From assembly GCA_031772625.1 (NCBI GenBank), contig CM062817.1, positions 947,110,327-947,174,326 of the forward strand: a stretch of DNA of 64,000 bases, written 5' to 3'. Positions 22,765 to 33,559 of the stretch are shown here, in pieces. Source of the DNA: Pinus tabuliformis. Lineage: Eukaryota; Streptophyta; Pinopsida; Pinales; Pinaceae. The position numbers and the translations under genes were made by a program. The stretch's first letter is position 1. Each line of letters opens with the position of its first letter. The notes under the pieces were generated by a model, which was given only the letters and a program-made list of their open reading frames with translations, had not been told where the DNA came from and searched no databases.

Positions 22765-22965
22765 TGATGACGTCAGCATTGTACGGCGGGTGACATCAGC
22801 ATGGCGACGTGGTGGGATGACATCAGCATGACGTCATCATGTATGGATGATGACATGGTAGGTACGGTGGTGGGACACGTGGCACTGACGTGGTAGGAGG
22901 CCACGCAGGCAGGTGACTCATTGGATGACTGTACAGGGGGGGTGACGTGGGCTGGTGACGTCACC
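22765..22965 (-). promoter_or_regulatory. Cluster of bZIP-type (TGACGT/ACGTGG) motifs in putative U3 of B
   Basis: Within 200 bp there are three palindromic TGACGTCA sites (22768-22775, 22829-22836, 22956-22963, the last inside ggtgacgtcacc). There are also two TGACGTGG (22886-22893, 22943-22950), one GACACGTGG G-box-like site (22874-22882), one GCGACGTGG (22804-22812) and one TGACTCA (22914-22920). TGACG cores are bound by TGA/bZIP factors and the G-box by other bZIP and bHLH factors. The position upstream of the TATA on the minus strand fits an enhancer in U3. Confidence 0.6.
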
Positions 22966-22989
22966 GGGCGGTAAGCGGTATGTGGCGCA

Positions 22990-24110
22990 CCGCTTATGGG
23001 GGATGGCGGTTTCGGAGGGAGGGGCTCCGCCACAGCCCGGCGCCTGACGCGTGGCGGGAGTACGGCGGCAAAACCGCCGAACTCCCTGACGTTAAAGGCC
23101 GGGCGCGTCGGGGATGAGGATGCCCGCCAGCCATTGATCTACGGGGCTGGCAGCGAACGCGACGGGACAGGGGGTTAACAGGCGGGAATATTCGCAGGAA
23201 TATTCCAAGTTTAATGTGCGCGGGGGGTGGGTAAGGACTTAGGGAAATGGGTTTTTAGGGGTTTTTACAGCGGTGGGGTGGATCTTTACAAGGGGGAAGG
23301 TGAAAACATGGGTTTTTTGGAGTTAAAGGAGAGGTTATTGGCTGACCAGATGTCAAACCAGTTCCTCAATGACTCGGATGGGCTAAAAACAGTCCTAGAT
23401 GGACTGAGATTTCCCGGACTTAGTAGAATTATGGCTATAGTGCCAGGGATGGGATATTTACATAGGGGAGTGTTATATATATGATTTTTAGTAGGGGGAG
23501 GGAAAAACTAATAGGGAGTTACATAATAAGGGTGATGAGAAAAAGAGAGATGTTAGTGAACTCCAGCATGAGTACCTCCAACTGGAAAACTGCCTCAAAG
23601 CAAAAATGGATTGCTTTATCAAAACTGGAACACAGCAGTGGCCTTTAGACCAGCCTACTCTCATGGATACTCTATGGCCATATGTAGCAAATATGGAGCA
23701 TTGCAGCATGCATAGCACGACATATTTGGCATGTAAAACTGTCGATCATGAAAGATGATTAACCTGCTGCAGCAGGAGGCTAACAGTGGCTCCACTTGGG
23801 GATGGCTTTTCCTTGTGAAAAGTCAAGAACAGCAGGTCAGACTGCCTTGTATTCAACTGTTACTGTGTTCTGCAAATTTTTCTTGGCTGGCTGCCTTATT
23901 AATCCTACCTACCTACCTACCCTAACCAGAACTTACTTTGTTGTTAGGTGAAGTGAAATAACCAATGCAGCCACTTAAGTAATAATAACATGAGTGGGCT
24001 TTGCTGCTTATGCTTGTAGTGACATCAACTGAGATTTTGCAATTTGTTATGGCTTTGTCAATCTTTGAGAAGATCAGGAAGCTACTGACCTCCTTTGCGG
24101 TGCTTAAATA
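22990..24110 (-). other. B interior, GC-rich then non-coding
   Basis: 22990-23180 is strongly GC-rich (repeated gccgcc/cggcgg words), unlike the AT-rich surroundings. From 23220 on the composition returns to normal and no frame with family features is seen. A ctacctacctacctac microsatellite lies near 23908-23924. The U3/interior boundary of the 3' LTR must lie in this stretch or before it, but I cannot place it. Confidence 0.45.
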
Positions 24111-24736
24111 CTATACAAAACTGTCCTGCAACATATATATACAATTTTTTGGCTGAATTAAAGAACTGTAAAAAGGTCCAGGATCACTACCATGCCTTGG
24201 AGTCGGGAGATCATTGTCAACTCGATACTGAGACTTGCAGCCTATTGACGGAGATGTGCACTGATTCCTTTCATTATTCTGCCTGCCAGCGGATAGGTCA
24301 TTCGGTACTTGCAGAGGTGCTTGTAATTTATTACAATCTGGCTCGAATAGGGCCGGACTGATCTGTGTGGGTTGCTGGTCTTCTTCTTCTTTGAATAATT
24401 CAGATGGCTGAAAACAAAGAGGCAGGGGATCCATTTGGATCATCTGGTCATATGCTTCTGCTTCTGGGTCCTCCTCAATCTGATATTCAATGGCTCTATT
24501 TTTGGTTCCTCCTTGACTGTATGATGATCTTCAACAGCATTTGAAAGCTGCTGCTCTAATGTGCAAGGAGGCTTTTCAACAATCTCTTCCAAAGGAAAAA
24601 CACAAAAATTTGACATAAAATCGCTTTTAAAGTACAATATGCACAACAAAATTTGGTGCAGGAGAAAGAACATGATTTCTTGGATGATCATCCAAGTCGA
24701 GAGCCTGATCTGCTTATATAATTCCTTCGGGTTCAT
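24111..24736 (-). pseudogene. Acidic coding-like frame of unknown origin in B
   Basis: On the minus strand 24620-24490 reads PLEEIVEKPPCTLEQQLSNAVEDHHTVKEEPKIEPL. After a one-base shift near 24490, 24490-24111 reads EYQIEEDPEAEAYDQMIQMD, then PLPLCFQPSELFKEEEDQQPTQISPALFEPDCNKLQ, and runs to a stop at 24111. The Glu/Pro/Gln-rich composition and long open stretch look like true protein sequence with one frameshift. I do not recognise the family; it could be gag linker material of the parental element or a captured host exon. Confidence 0.35.
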
Positions 24737-24931
24737 TTCTCCAGCGGAGTCTTTATTATGGGGATGAAGTGGAGTCGCCAGGTGGATGATGTGACCTTAA
24801 AGTGCCTGATCTCTGTCCACCGTCACAGATCAGAGCTGAACATGAAAAACCCTGAAGAAAAGGAACACTTTCTCCAGAAAACGAGGCGAACTGGTCAAAA
24901 TTGAGGATTTGCACTAATAAACACATGATTC

Positions 24932-24953
24932 ATCTCCCCAGTGGAGTCGCCAT
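24932..24953 (-). other. B primer-binding site
   Basis: On the minus strand, three bases after the LTR end, TGGCGACTCCACTGGGGAG, the same Ogre/Tat-like site as in C and E. Two further partial copies (tggcgactccac near 24783 and gactccgctgg near 24745) follow within 200 bp. Confidence 0.75.
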
Positions 24954-24955
24954 TA

Positions 24956-25939
24956 TGTTATCACTCAGGTTGTCCCTTTTGACTCCCAAAGGGATACGGC
25001 CGAGGTAACCACAAACCAACTTTGGACTGCAGGCCCTAGCCTGCCTGCAGTCAGAGAGGGCTCTCTCTTTATGATTTAGCTTTGTTGAAAGGGGTGATTT
25101 TAGGCTAGATATGATGCACAGGGGTTTGATTGAGTTTTGGCGGGAAAACTGACACTTTCAGGTAGAGACTCGCTGTGTATACCTGAACATTTCTGTAATC
25201 AAAGATTGCTTAAAGCTTGGAGAGCGAACTGTCTGTTGTTGATGAATGTGTCAAAGAGTTGGAGATGGAATTCCTGTGCTGTGGCCTGAAGCAATAAGTG
25301 TCTCTTATCTCTGTTTATGTGTTTGCCATTATCTAAATAGCAGGAAGAAAGAATAGCCTAGAATTAGTTAAATACTCTCTATGCTCAACTCCTGTTGTTT
25401 CTTGATGTTTTCTTCTGAATGAATTGGTTATGAACATTGAATTCCTTCTGGCTCATGTTTACCCCAGTTCACCTGTGCTGGCCAATTATCTAGGGATTCT
25501 TAACTGCTCCTAGGTAGCGCCTTGTTGTTTCCTCTGCTAATCTGTTGGAGAGATTCTTAACTGCCTCTCTTTCTTTAGAATTCTTGCCATCCCTTGAACC
25601 TGAAAGTTGCTTCTGCCTCAGTTATCTCGCTCCATTTTCACCTCACTATTATTAAAGAAAAACACCAGCAGTTCCCCTCCTCGACTCCACGCCCAATGGT
25701 TTGAAACATTCAGACTATACTCAGCCTCTCTACCTGAAAGTGTCAGTTTTCCCGCCAAAACTCAATCAAACCCCTGTGCATAATATCTAGCCTAAAATCA
25801 CCCCTTTCAACAAAGCTAAATCATAAAGAGAGAGCCCTCTCTGACTGCAAGCAGGCTAGGGCCTGCAGTCCAAAGTTGGTTTGTGGTTACCTCGGCCGTA
25901 TCCTTTTGGGAGTCAAAAGGGACAACCTGAGTGATAACA
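24956..25939 (-). repeat. B 5' end: palindromic T-X'-T' structure (984 bp)
   Basis: The first 212 bp (24956-25167) and the last 212 bp (25728-25939) are reverse complements with 3 mismatches. The 560-bp middle equals the X part of the left LTR but reads toward the opposite end. The junction of the inner arm with X' (25164-25167) is AGAG, which is both the end of T (ggtagag) and the complement of the last bases of X (gtctct). A normal 5' LTR would carry U3 here; none is present. Confidence 0.75.
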
Positions 25940-25944
25940 ATTCT

Positions 25945-28034
25945 GATGAGAAAAAAGGTTACCATCTTTTGACCAATGGAAAATTTATTGTTAGCAAGGA
26001 TGTAATTTTTTATGAAACAGAGAGTAAGAGTTCTGAAGAAATTGAAAGCCTTCTTCAAAAGTTAGAAACTAAAGGTAGTCAAAGAAAATGAAATACGCAA
26101 ATTCAACCAAATTCACCAAATTGGTATGAACTTGATTTTCCTTCATCTAAAGATGATTCATTCAATCCATCTACTTAAAAAAGACCACCTGGATCTTCTA
26201 GCAGTTCATCCACATCTCCAAGAAGTAGCAGCTCTTCTGACAGTGATTCTCTAGAATCTTTACCTGATCGACGAAAATCAGTTTATATTAATCCTCTTTA
26301 CAATGATGGTGACTTTTCAGAATCTCAAACAAGTGAGCATCAACTATCAAAATGGGCAGTTCAATTTTTGAAAGATGTAAGGCCTGATGAGTAGAATAAA
26401 ACAAGAATAAGGAATTCACATAGAAGTGAAGGAAATTTTTCCTTAATAGCAAATGATTTTACTGAACCTTCCACATACAATGAAGCAGTGAAACATAAAG
26501 AATGGAAACATGCTATGGTTGAAGAATATCGAGTAGTAATTGATAACAACACTTGGAAACTTATTGATTGTCCTCAAAATGTTAAACTCATAGGATGCAA
26601 CTAGGTTTACAAAATTAAGTACAACCAAAAGGGAGAACTTGAAAATTATAAAGAAATACTTGTCGCTAAAGGTTTTGTGTAGCAGGAAGCCATTGATTAT
26701 GAGAAAACTTTTTCTCCTACAGCTAAATGGAACACCATCCGATTAACACTTGCATTGACCGCTCAAAAAGGATGGAAAGTTCATCAAATGGATGTAAAAG
26801 GTGCTTTTCTCAACGTGGATTTACAGGAAGAAGTATATATGACACAACCACCAGGTTTTGAAATTGAAGGGCATGAACATAAAGTTTGCAAATTGATCAA
26901 GGATTTATATGGGTTAAAACAAGCTCTCCGAGCTTGGTATGTAAAAATGGATGAATACCTTAGGAAAGTTGGTTTTCAACAAAGTGAGTCTGATGATACT
27001 TTGTATGTGCAACAACAGGGTAAATTTTTGGTGATTCTTGTTATCTATGGAGATGATTTTATCATTATTGAAAACACCGATGATCATATTGCACTGGTGA
27101 AAATGAAGTTACATGCATGTTTTAAGATGACAGTTTTGGGATTACTTCACTACTATTCTTGGAGTTGAAATCTCCCAACGTCCACATCATATTTTCATTT
27201 CTCACAGTAAGTATGCAGCAGAGGTTCTTTAGCGATTTGGAATGCAGAATTGCAAGCCCGTTTTTACCCCCATGGAGAAAAACTTGAAACTTTCAAAATT
27301 TGAAGGGGGGGACATTGTGGACAACACTACTTATACACAGTTGATTGGAAACTTGATTTATTTGACAAATACTTGCCCTGATCTATTTATATGTTGTCAG
27401 TATTCTTTCCCTTTTTATGCAGGAACCACGAGACAGCCATTGGAATGCTGCCAGAAGAGTTCTTCGATATATCCAAGGAACAAAATATTTTGGTCTTCTT
27501 TACACAAAGACTAAAAACTTTGTACTTGGTGGATATTCAAATGCCAACTTTGCTGGAAGTATTGATGATCGAGCATCAACATCAGACTATTTAAGGAACA
27601 TGAGGTCAACAACAGTGTCTTGGAGTTGTAAGAAACAAGCTACAATGGCAACTTCTTCAACAGAAGCAGAGTATATTTCAGCATGGGAAGCAACATGTGA
27701 AATTGTTTGGTTGCGCATAATTTTGTAGGACTTCGGCATTTCCCAGGCAGAAGCTATGTCATTATTTATTGACAGCTAGTTAGCCATCAAGCTTACCAAG
27801 AACCCATTTTCTCATTCAAAGACAAAGCATGTGGACACCAGGTATCATCATATCAGATCTCTCATTGCTAAAGATGTTCTCAAGCCAATTTATTGTCCTT
27901 CAGAGGATCATACCTCTGACATCTTCACAAAACCTCTTGGTAGAATAAAATTTACTAAGTTTAGGGATGAATTTGGTACCTGTTGCAATATATCTTTGGA
28001 TCATAGGGGCGAAATGTTAGATGATCCAAAATAA
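25945..28034 (+). pseudogene. A reverse transcriptase and RNase H pseudogene
   Basis: The reading resumes with DEKKGYHLLTNGKFIVSKDVIFYE, a Ser-rich linker (SSSSSSTSPRSSSSSDSD), then the RT: KEWKHAMVEEY and WKLIDCPQNVKLIGCN followed by a stop. It continues with VHQMDVKGAFLNVDLQEEVYMTQPPGFE (motif A Asp), DLYGLKQALRAWY and VILVIYGDDFIII (motif C YGDD in place of YVDD, about 27040-27065). RNase H gives TYTQLIGNLIYLTNTCPDL, a frame change, NAARRVLRYIQGTKYFGLLY, and SWSCKKQATMATSSTEAEYISAWEATCEIVWLR, ending KHVDTRYHHIRSLI...DIFTKPLG. The main RT frame 26755-27168 is intact locally; stops at 26180, 26393 and 26602 kill the whole. Confidence 0.92.
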
Positions 28035-28393
28035 ATATTATCATAAGTTATAAAGTTAGAATAAAATAATTATTAATTTAGGATATTAAGTTAATAATTA
28101 TTAATCTAAAATATTTAATTATTTAATGGAAACATTTGGAATCAGTATATACTCTACAAATGTGTCGTATCTTAGGCTCTAATTTAGGAGAATCGTTAGT
28201 AAGTTGTTTGAATAAGTTTTATTATAAGTGGACACTTGTTATTTTCTAAGTGATCCATAATTAGAGGTAGTTAGGACATTGAACTTATAAATAGCTCATT
28301 ACAAGAGCGTTTTGTTGTTAAGGTGTAAACGTATAATTATTTTTTCTTATTAATAAAACTACGTGTTTGAGGATACTTTAGACACTTCTACCA
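28015..28393 (+). repeat. A 3' LTR (3' edge estimated)
   Basis: It starts tgttagatgatccaaaat after the purine tract aggggcgaaa; the last pol codons run into it, as is common in copia. A TATA-like cttataaatagc lies near 28285. With the 5' LTR lost, the end is only guessed at a CA near 28393. Confidence 0.6.
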
Positions 28394-30169
28394 TTAATGA
28401 AAATTAATGTTTAAAAATGTTTACCTTTTAAAAGTTAAATTATATAGATGTATTTGTCTGGTTTATATTTATTTATTTGTCAATTGAATTAAAAGTTATA
28501 TTTTGTAAATTTATACATAGTGTGGGTGAAAATTAATATCTATTCCAAATAAATAAAAACCAATTTGTCATATTTATTTAATTTGGTATTATATTATATT
28601 AATTTTAGTGTAGTTAAAAAAAATATGAAATAACATATTATTTTGTGGTATCCACAGGAATAGTAAGGGGTTGATTGCGAGCTTCATTCGAAAGCTTGAA
28701 CCTTCATTACCTCGACCCTGCCAAAACAACGCAGGAACATCCTTCACCCTTCGTGTTCGGCCGATTCTCCATAACGTCACGACCCTTTCTCTTTTTCTCA
28801 CGGTAGATCTCGACTGACTGGGCGCCGCTCAAGTCGGAGGTCGGACTCCTCGGAGCTCTTTCCAGCGTTCCCTTTGTGCTCTGGCCCGGCGGCCCTTTCA
28901 AACTCTCTTCCGTTGTCTCCCTTGTTAGGGTCTGGCGGCTGAAAGAACAGAAAACACTACGCAGAAGAAAACCTGTTAAGTATGGTTTATATCTATAAAA
29001 AATACAATTACATATATATGGCCTCTGGCCATTCAGCCTTAATCAAAATTACTGTCCTTTTCCTTCACGCTGATATTCCATTGAAAATGGTGGCTCTCCT
29101 GACATGACAGGCTGCCCATATCATTATTTTAAGATCCTATTTCTTTAATATTGAAATTCCAAAAAGCTGTGAAGAATCCGGAACTATTGCTATTCCTAAA
29201 CCATTGTGGAAGTTTCTTTTCTTAACAAATTATTTGTGAAAGGAAACAGAACATGTGGAATTAACAAAGTTTTGCTTTCCTACATCAATGTTTTATGTAT
29301 GGTTGCTTCATTATTCTGATTTCACGATGAACAAAATCTTGCAGTTCCTCGTACTTCCCATTATGCAATGGTAGGTATATTATTTTAATCTATCGTATTT
29401 AGAAAGAAATAAATATGATTTGTTACCGTAAAATTTTGGTAAATAATGGAGATATATATTTAAATATTTTACTTAATAAAAAATGTTCGAAATGAAAAAT
29501 TTTAATGGTAAAAATTATTATTATTATTATTGATGTTGTTAAGTTTCTGCTATTATTATTGTTATTTTAATGGAATTAATATTAAATATAAATTTTAGTG
29601 TTTGTTATAAAGTTTATTTATGATACTTAAAAATAAGGGTGATAGTTGTATGTTACTATAGTCTTTACTCTTTTGTGTAGGACCATGTTTTGTCATTATT
29701 TGGGAATGCTTTATTTCCACAAATCATAATTTTGCATTGCTTATAATGGATGGTTCCTCCACACCTCTGCACTATGCATAATGGAAGCTAAGCCCTAAGA
29801 TATGCACACATTGCAATTGTTTTAGCAGTCGGAATCACTAAAGACATAGTGAATCAAGTAGTTGGATTAAATGAAGGCAAGACAAACACTCAACAATATT
29901 ATATACGAAGCAAGTATATACTCAAAAATTTAAGTTGCACGAAACTAATACATCAATTTCACTCTTAGGTGTGGAGCAAGCTTTGATTGTGTCGAGTACA
30001 GAAGTGCAAAGGAAAATTTCATTATGCCAAGTGAATAGGTGTAAAGGAAGATTTCATTATGCTAAGTGCAAAGGTGCAAAGGAAGCTTTCATCATGCAAG
30101 GTGATAAGAAAGAATAATGAAAGCTTCCTTCACACTCCTACACTCGGTAGAATAAAATTAACTCAATTA
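28394..30169. other. AT-rich spacer with a GC-rich island and a small tandem repeat
   Basis: 28680-28960 is a sharply bounded GC-rich block (gcgccgctcaagtcgg, ctggcccggcggccc) in AT-rich DNA. No frame in it shows a family motif; it could be a 5' exon or promoter relic. About 29510-29575 is an att/tta microsatellite. 30002-30110 holds about three ~37-bp imperfect units (core gtgcaaaggaa..tttcat.atgc). Nothing else is recognisable. Confidence 0.45.
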
Positions 30170-32209
30170 TGTAACACTCTCCTCCCACATCTACCTAAAT
30201 AACTGATCAACCAGGGTAAAAATGTGACAAGAAGTTACTATAAAATTATTCGACTTCTGAAGTCACCTTACGGAAGTGGAACCAATGAAAACACACCACA
30301 CAGACCTTCCACGTCAACCAAGACTCTAAAGAACCATCCCAACCTCTCAAGTAACAAACTCCCGAGTCCCATTGAGATTTTTTACCATTACACTCTCGCA
30401 CGCGCCCTTGATATGGGTATGCATGCATCTAGAAGGCTCTGGACGCTCCCACGACATGTTATACCAGTGTCCAGAGACCTTTATGCTCTATGTTGTGCTA
30501 ACATCCCCAAGATTTGAGCCACCTTTTAAAGCCCCGAGCCCAGGTCACTTCCTATAATTAAATGACACCTTCAGAACATAAAGATAAGAAGTGAATGATT
30601 ATACAATTGAAAATACTTAATCAAGAGCTTCATTGAACCTGTACTAGCCATGACATACATTTCGTCAAACATATCACAAATATGTAATCTACAGGCATAA
30701 ACAATGCATCTAGGCATAGGGTCTCATACTTATCTGAGAATCTCTAAGAATCATTGTTCCATTATATCATTAGTTGCATTATCATCTATTAGGTCATAGA
30801 TACATTATTCATTCATTTACAAATCAAAACATGAGGACAACCATACATCATCACTGTCATAATACATGCTTATAACCAACACAATAACAACAAAAATATC
30901 AAGGATACATTAGCTATAAAATCCACATATAAACCAATACATTTATACATAAGATATTAATGAAATAATCTCTTATTAATGAATTCAAAATACAACCTGG
31001 TACGTGACTACCACGTTCCATTCAACCATAGGATGGTTGAGCCAAATCTCTCTTCATCCATTCACCCCTGTGCTATGTTCCAAGAATGAATGTGGGACTC
31101 AAACCCAAAGAACCAACCAGGGCATCCTCGAGCTAAACCACCTCACCATCATCAATATAAACGTTCCTTTACCGTAATCCATCTCGGATCACTAAGCCAA
31201 CACAATTAACATGTAATAATATGCTATACCATTATCTCTAGAAGATCACTAGGCCAAACCAAGCATGGATGCCACCGGATTTCTCCACTTACTACATGAC
31301 AAATGTTCATGTCTCTCAGTCTCTCAGGCTTTACCACAATCCACACCAAACCATTAGGCCCTGAACCAAGACCCACTCTCAAATCTCTACCACATATACC
31401 ATCCTAGGATTACTAGGCCTGATGGAGAACACCTACCTCTAGGCTTTACCGTATGTCTCGCCATTCACTGGTCGAGGATTCCTAGGCCAATCGATGCAAC
31501 ACAAAATCTGACTTTACCGCAACCCACAGTCTGGTTCAGGGGTTATTAGGCCATGTGTTCTATCATTTAAAGATCCACCTCACTCAACTTCAAATCCATT
31601 CGGAAATCCAACTCAACCAAAACATGACAACCCCATCACACCATGGTTATCTAGAAATGGCAAGGCTAAGTTGAAAATATTGTCACACCTTGCAAAACCC
31701 ATGCCATAATAGCAAAACACCATATGTAATACCATGCATTCCAAATATTACAAGGAAATCACACATGAAAATCAATACCTGCAAAAAATCTTATTGTAGT
31801 CGGTTGATCCTGCTCTTCCTTGCTTTCTCCTTACTTAGTCTTGCCTTATTTTACTTTCTTGATCCAATTATGAGCAAAAGCTTTCCAAATGATCCTCAGA
31901 AGCCTTTTCATCAGTCAGGCCTCTATTTTTTTCATTTTCCATTATTTTCCTTCAATTTTTTCCTCACATATAACCTGTGATGTTTCACCTTCGTTTTCTC
32001 ATGATTTCCATTATTTTCATAAATAAATGTGCCAAAAATGTCATTTTGCCTTTCCAAAGCCTTATCCATTGCCTTTTCTAATTTCCTTATCCATATTAAA
32101 CCAAATGACCACCCACTAGGATGTTTTTCCCACCATTCAGCTTGGAATACATGTCCCATGAACGTGGTCTTATATATTTTTACATGGACTTTTGACCAGG
32201 GATGTTACA
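30170..32209 (-). repeat. F 3' LTR (2040 bp)
   Basis: It begins on the plus strand tgtaacactctcctcccac and ends gaccagggatgttaca; collinear with 38902-40938 over its whole length. Confidence 0.92.
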
Positions 32210-33559
32210 GAATCCTCCACCTTAGGGGAACACTGTTGTCGGCATTTAATGACTGCTATAACCAACAAGGCCATTGAAACAAAACATATTTCCCATGGAT
32301 ATTTATAACATAGCTCATTGAAGTATTTATAATGACCATCTACTAAAACATGACAAACATATCATTTACTAGAGCTTTATAACACAACTAATTATGATAT
32401 TTACAATAATAACCACATATACACACATATACGTTTTCTTCACCCAACAAATAATCATACTATCTATGGATCTTTATAAATCTAGCTCAATATAGTATTT
32501 ATAATAATACACACATATACACGTGCACATTTGATCAACCAAAAAATAATAGGATACGATGGCTGCATCCAAAACAAGGGAATGAGAGGCTCACAACTCC
32601 ACCCTTAAAGTAATACCAGGATCGAACTCCTTCCGAGAAAGTCCATAATCCACTGTAAGGCCAAATATTTATCCAATATCCAACGCTATAATATTGCACC
32701 ATGTGTCTTATCAGTGAACAGTTACCGACTCATTGTTCCAAGGCTCACTTCCAATGTGCATCTGATTCCATCTAGCAATGCTAATGAACAAAACAAATAT
32801 ATCCTCGACCTTCCCTTCTCTACTACACAGTCCCTTGAGAAATCGGGTCACCCACTTTCATGTAGTCAATCACCTTCCAAGTTCCCAAGCATCCTCTATC
32901 CCGGGCGATCCGTCCCTTGGCAAGGCTTCCTTGCATCAGAAGGTCAAACAAATAATGCATGTACCTACCTCAAAATCATCATATTGAGCATAGAATGCTC
33001 ATGGAAATCAATGGACACTGTTGGGTACCAGTGTCCCATTATGGCGCTGCTCCTAAAGTGCTTTACCAACATATTGTTGCCTATTCTAATTTCTTCCACT
33101 ATTGGTTCTAATTCTTGAATTCGGTTCCAACCACCTAAACACATAATTTCCATTAGATTCAAAATAATTTGAATAAATTCAAGTCAAATCTCATTGGTAA
33201 CCCATCAATAAGGTACACTTGAAATTATGTTCACTTCTTGTCAAAACATGTCAAACTAGCGTCTTTAACCTAATCATCATGTATAAACATATCACATCCG
33301 ATTAGCTCAAACTCAACCACCATAGATTATAATCATGAATTGCATGAAATCATCATAAATCGCATGTAACCATCATGAGTTAGAATCATAGATCACATGC
33401 ATAATAAACTGAAATAAAATATCGATATTTATCCTTCATCAATCCTTACTTTTTCCTTTGCTCTTCTTGTACACACGTCGAATCAATTGCCACACCTAGC
33501 AAACACCCAGTTCCTTTTTATTTTCTTCAATCACATACACATACATAATGTTCATCACA
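32210..33559 (-). other. F interior, non-coding, next to PPT
   Basis: It starts with the complement of the purine tract (gaatcctccacctta, 32210-32224). The 134-codon plus frame at 32714-33118 shows no family motif and has the composition of a chance frame. Confidence 0.55.

Larger units (their letters stand above)
21237..25939 (-). mobile_element. Non-autonomous LTR element B with inverted U5-type ends
   Basis: A 4703-bp insertion with a perfect 5-bp TSD attct (21232-21236 and 25940-25944). Its two outer ends are tgttatcactcaggttg and its exact reverse complement. A PBS on the minus strand (24955 downward) sets the orientation. The left end carries a terminal sequence T-X (21237-22012). The right end carries T-X'-T' (24956-25939), in which X is inverted relative to the normal LTR. 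No gag, protease, RT or integrase motif is visible inside, only a GC-rich putative U3 and a degenerate acidic frame. Chimeric and non-canonical, but the TSD shows it integrated as one unit. Confidence 0.82.
10145..28393 (+). mobile_element. Ty1/copia element A, 5'-truncated and split by two insertions
   Basis: The copia order gag, zinc knuckle, protease, integrase, RT, RNase H, PPT, 3' LTR can be followed across three blocks: 10145-10888, 19676-21236 and 25940-28034. The gaps are element C (10889-19672) and element B (21237-25939). At both gaps the protein reading resumes at the next residue once the TSD is counted once: ..SRG/N-NFNSG in gag and MIGYS/DEKKGY between integrase and RT. Numerous stops make A old and inactive; it predates both insertions. 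Confidence 0.92.

Noticed and set aside
24956..25939. Reading 24956-25939 as an independent MITE with 212-bp terminal inverted repeats
   Set aside because: No separate TSD exists at its inner edge (24951-24955 against 25940-25944), a PBS adjoins that edge, and the outer TSD attct pairs with 21232-21236 instead. The unit is the end of B.
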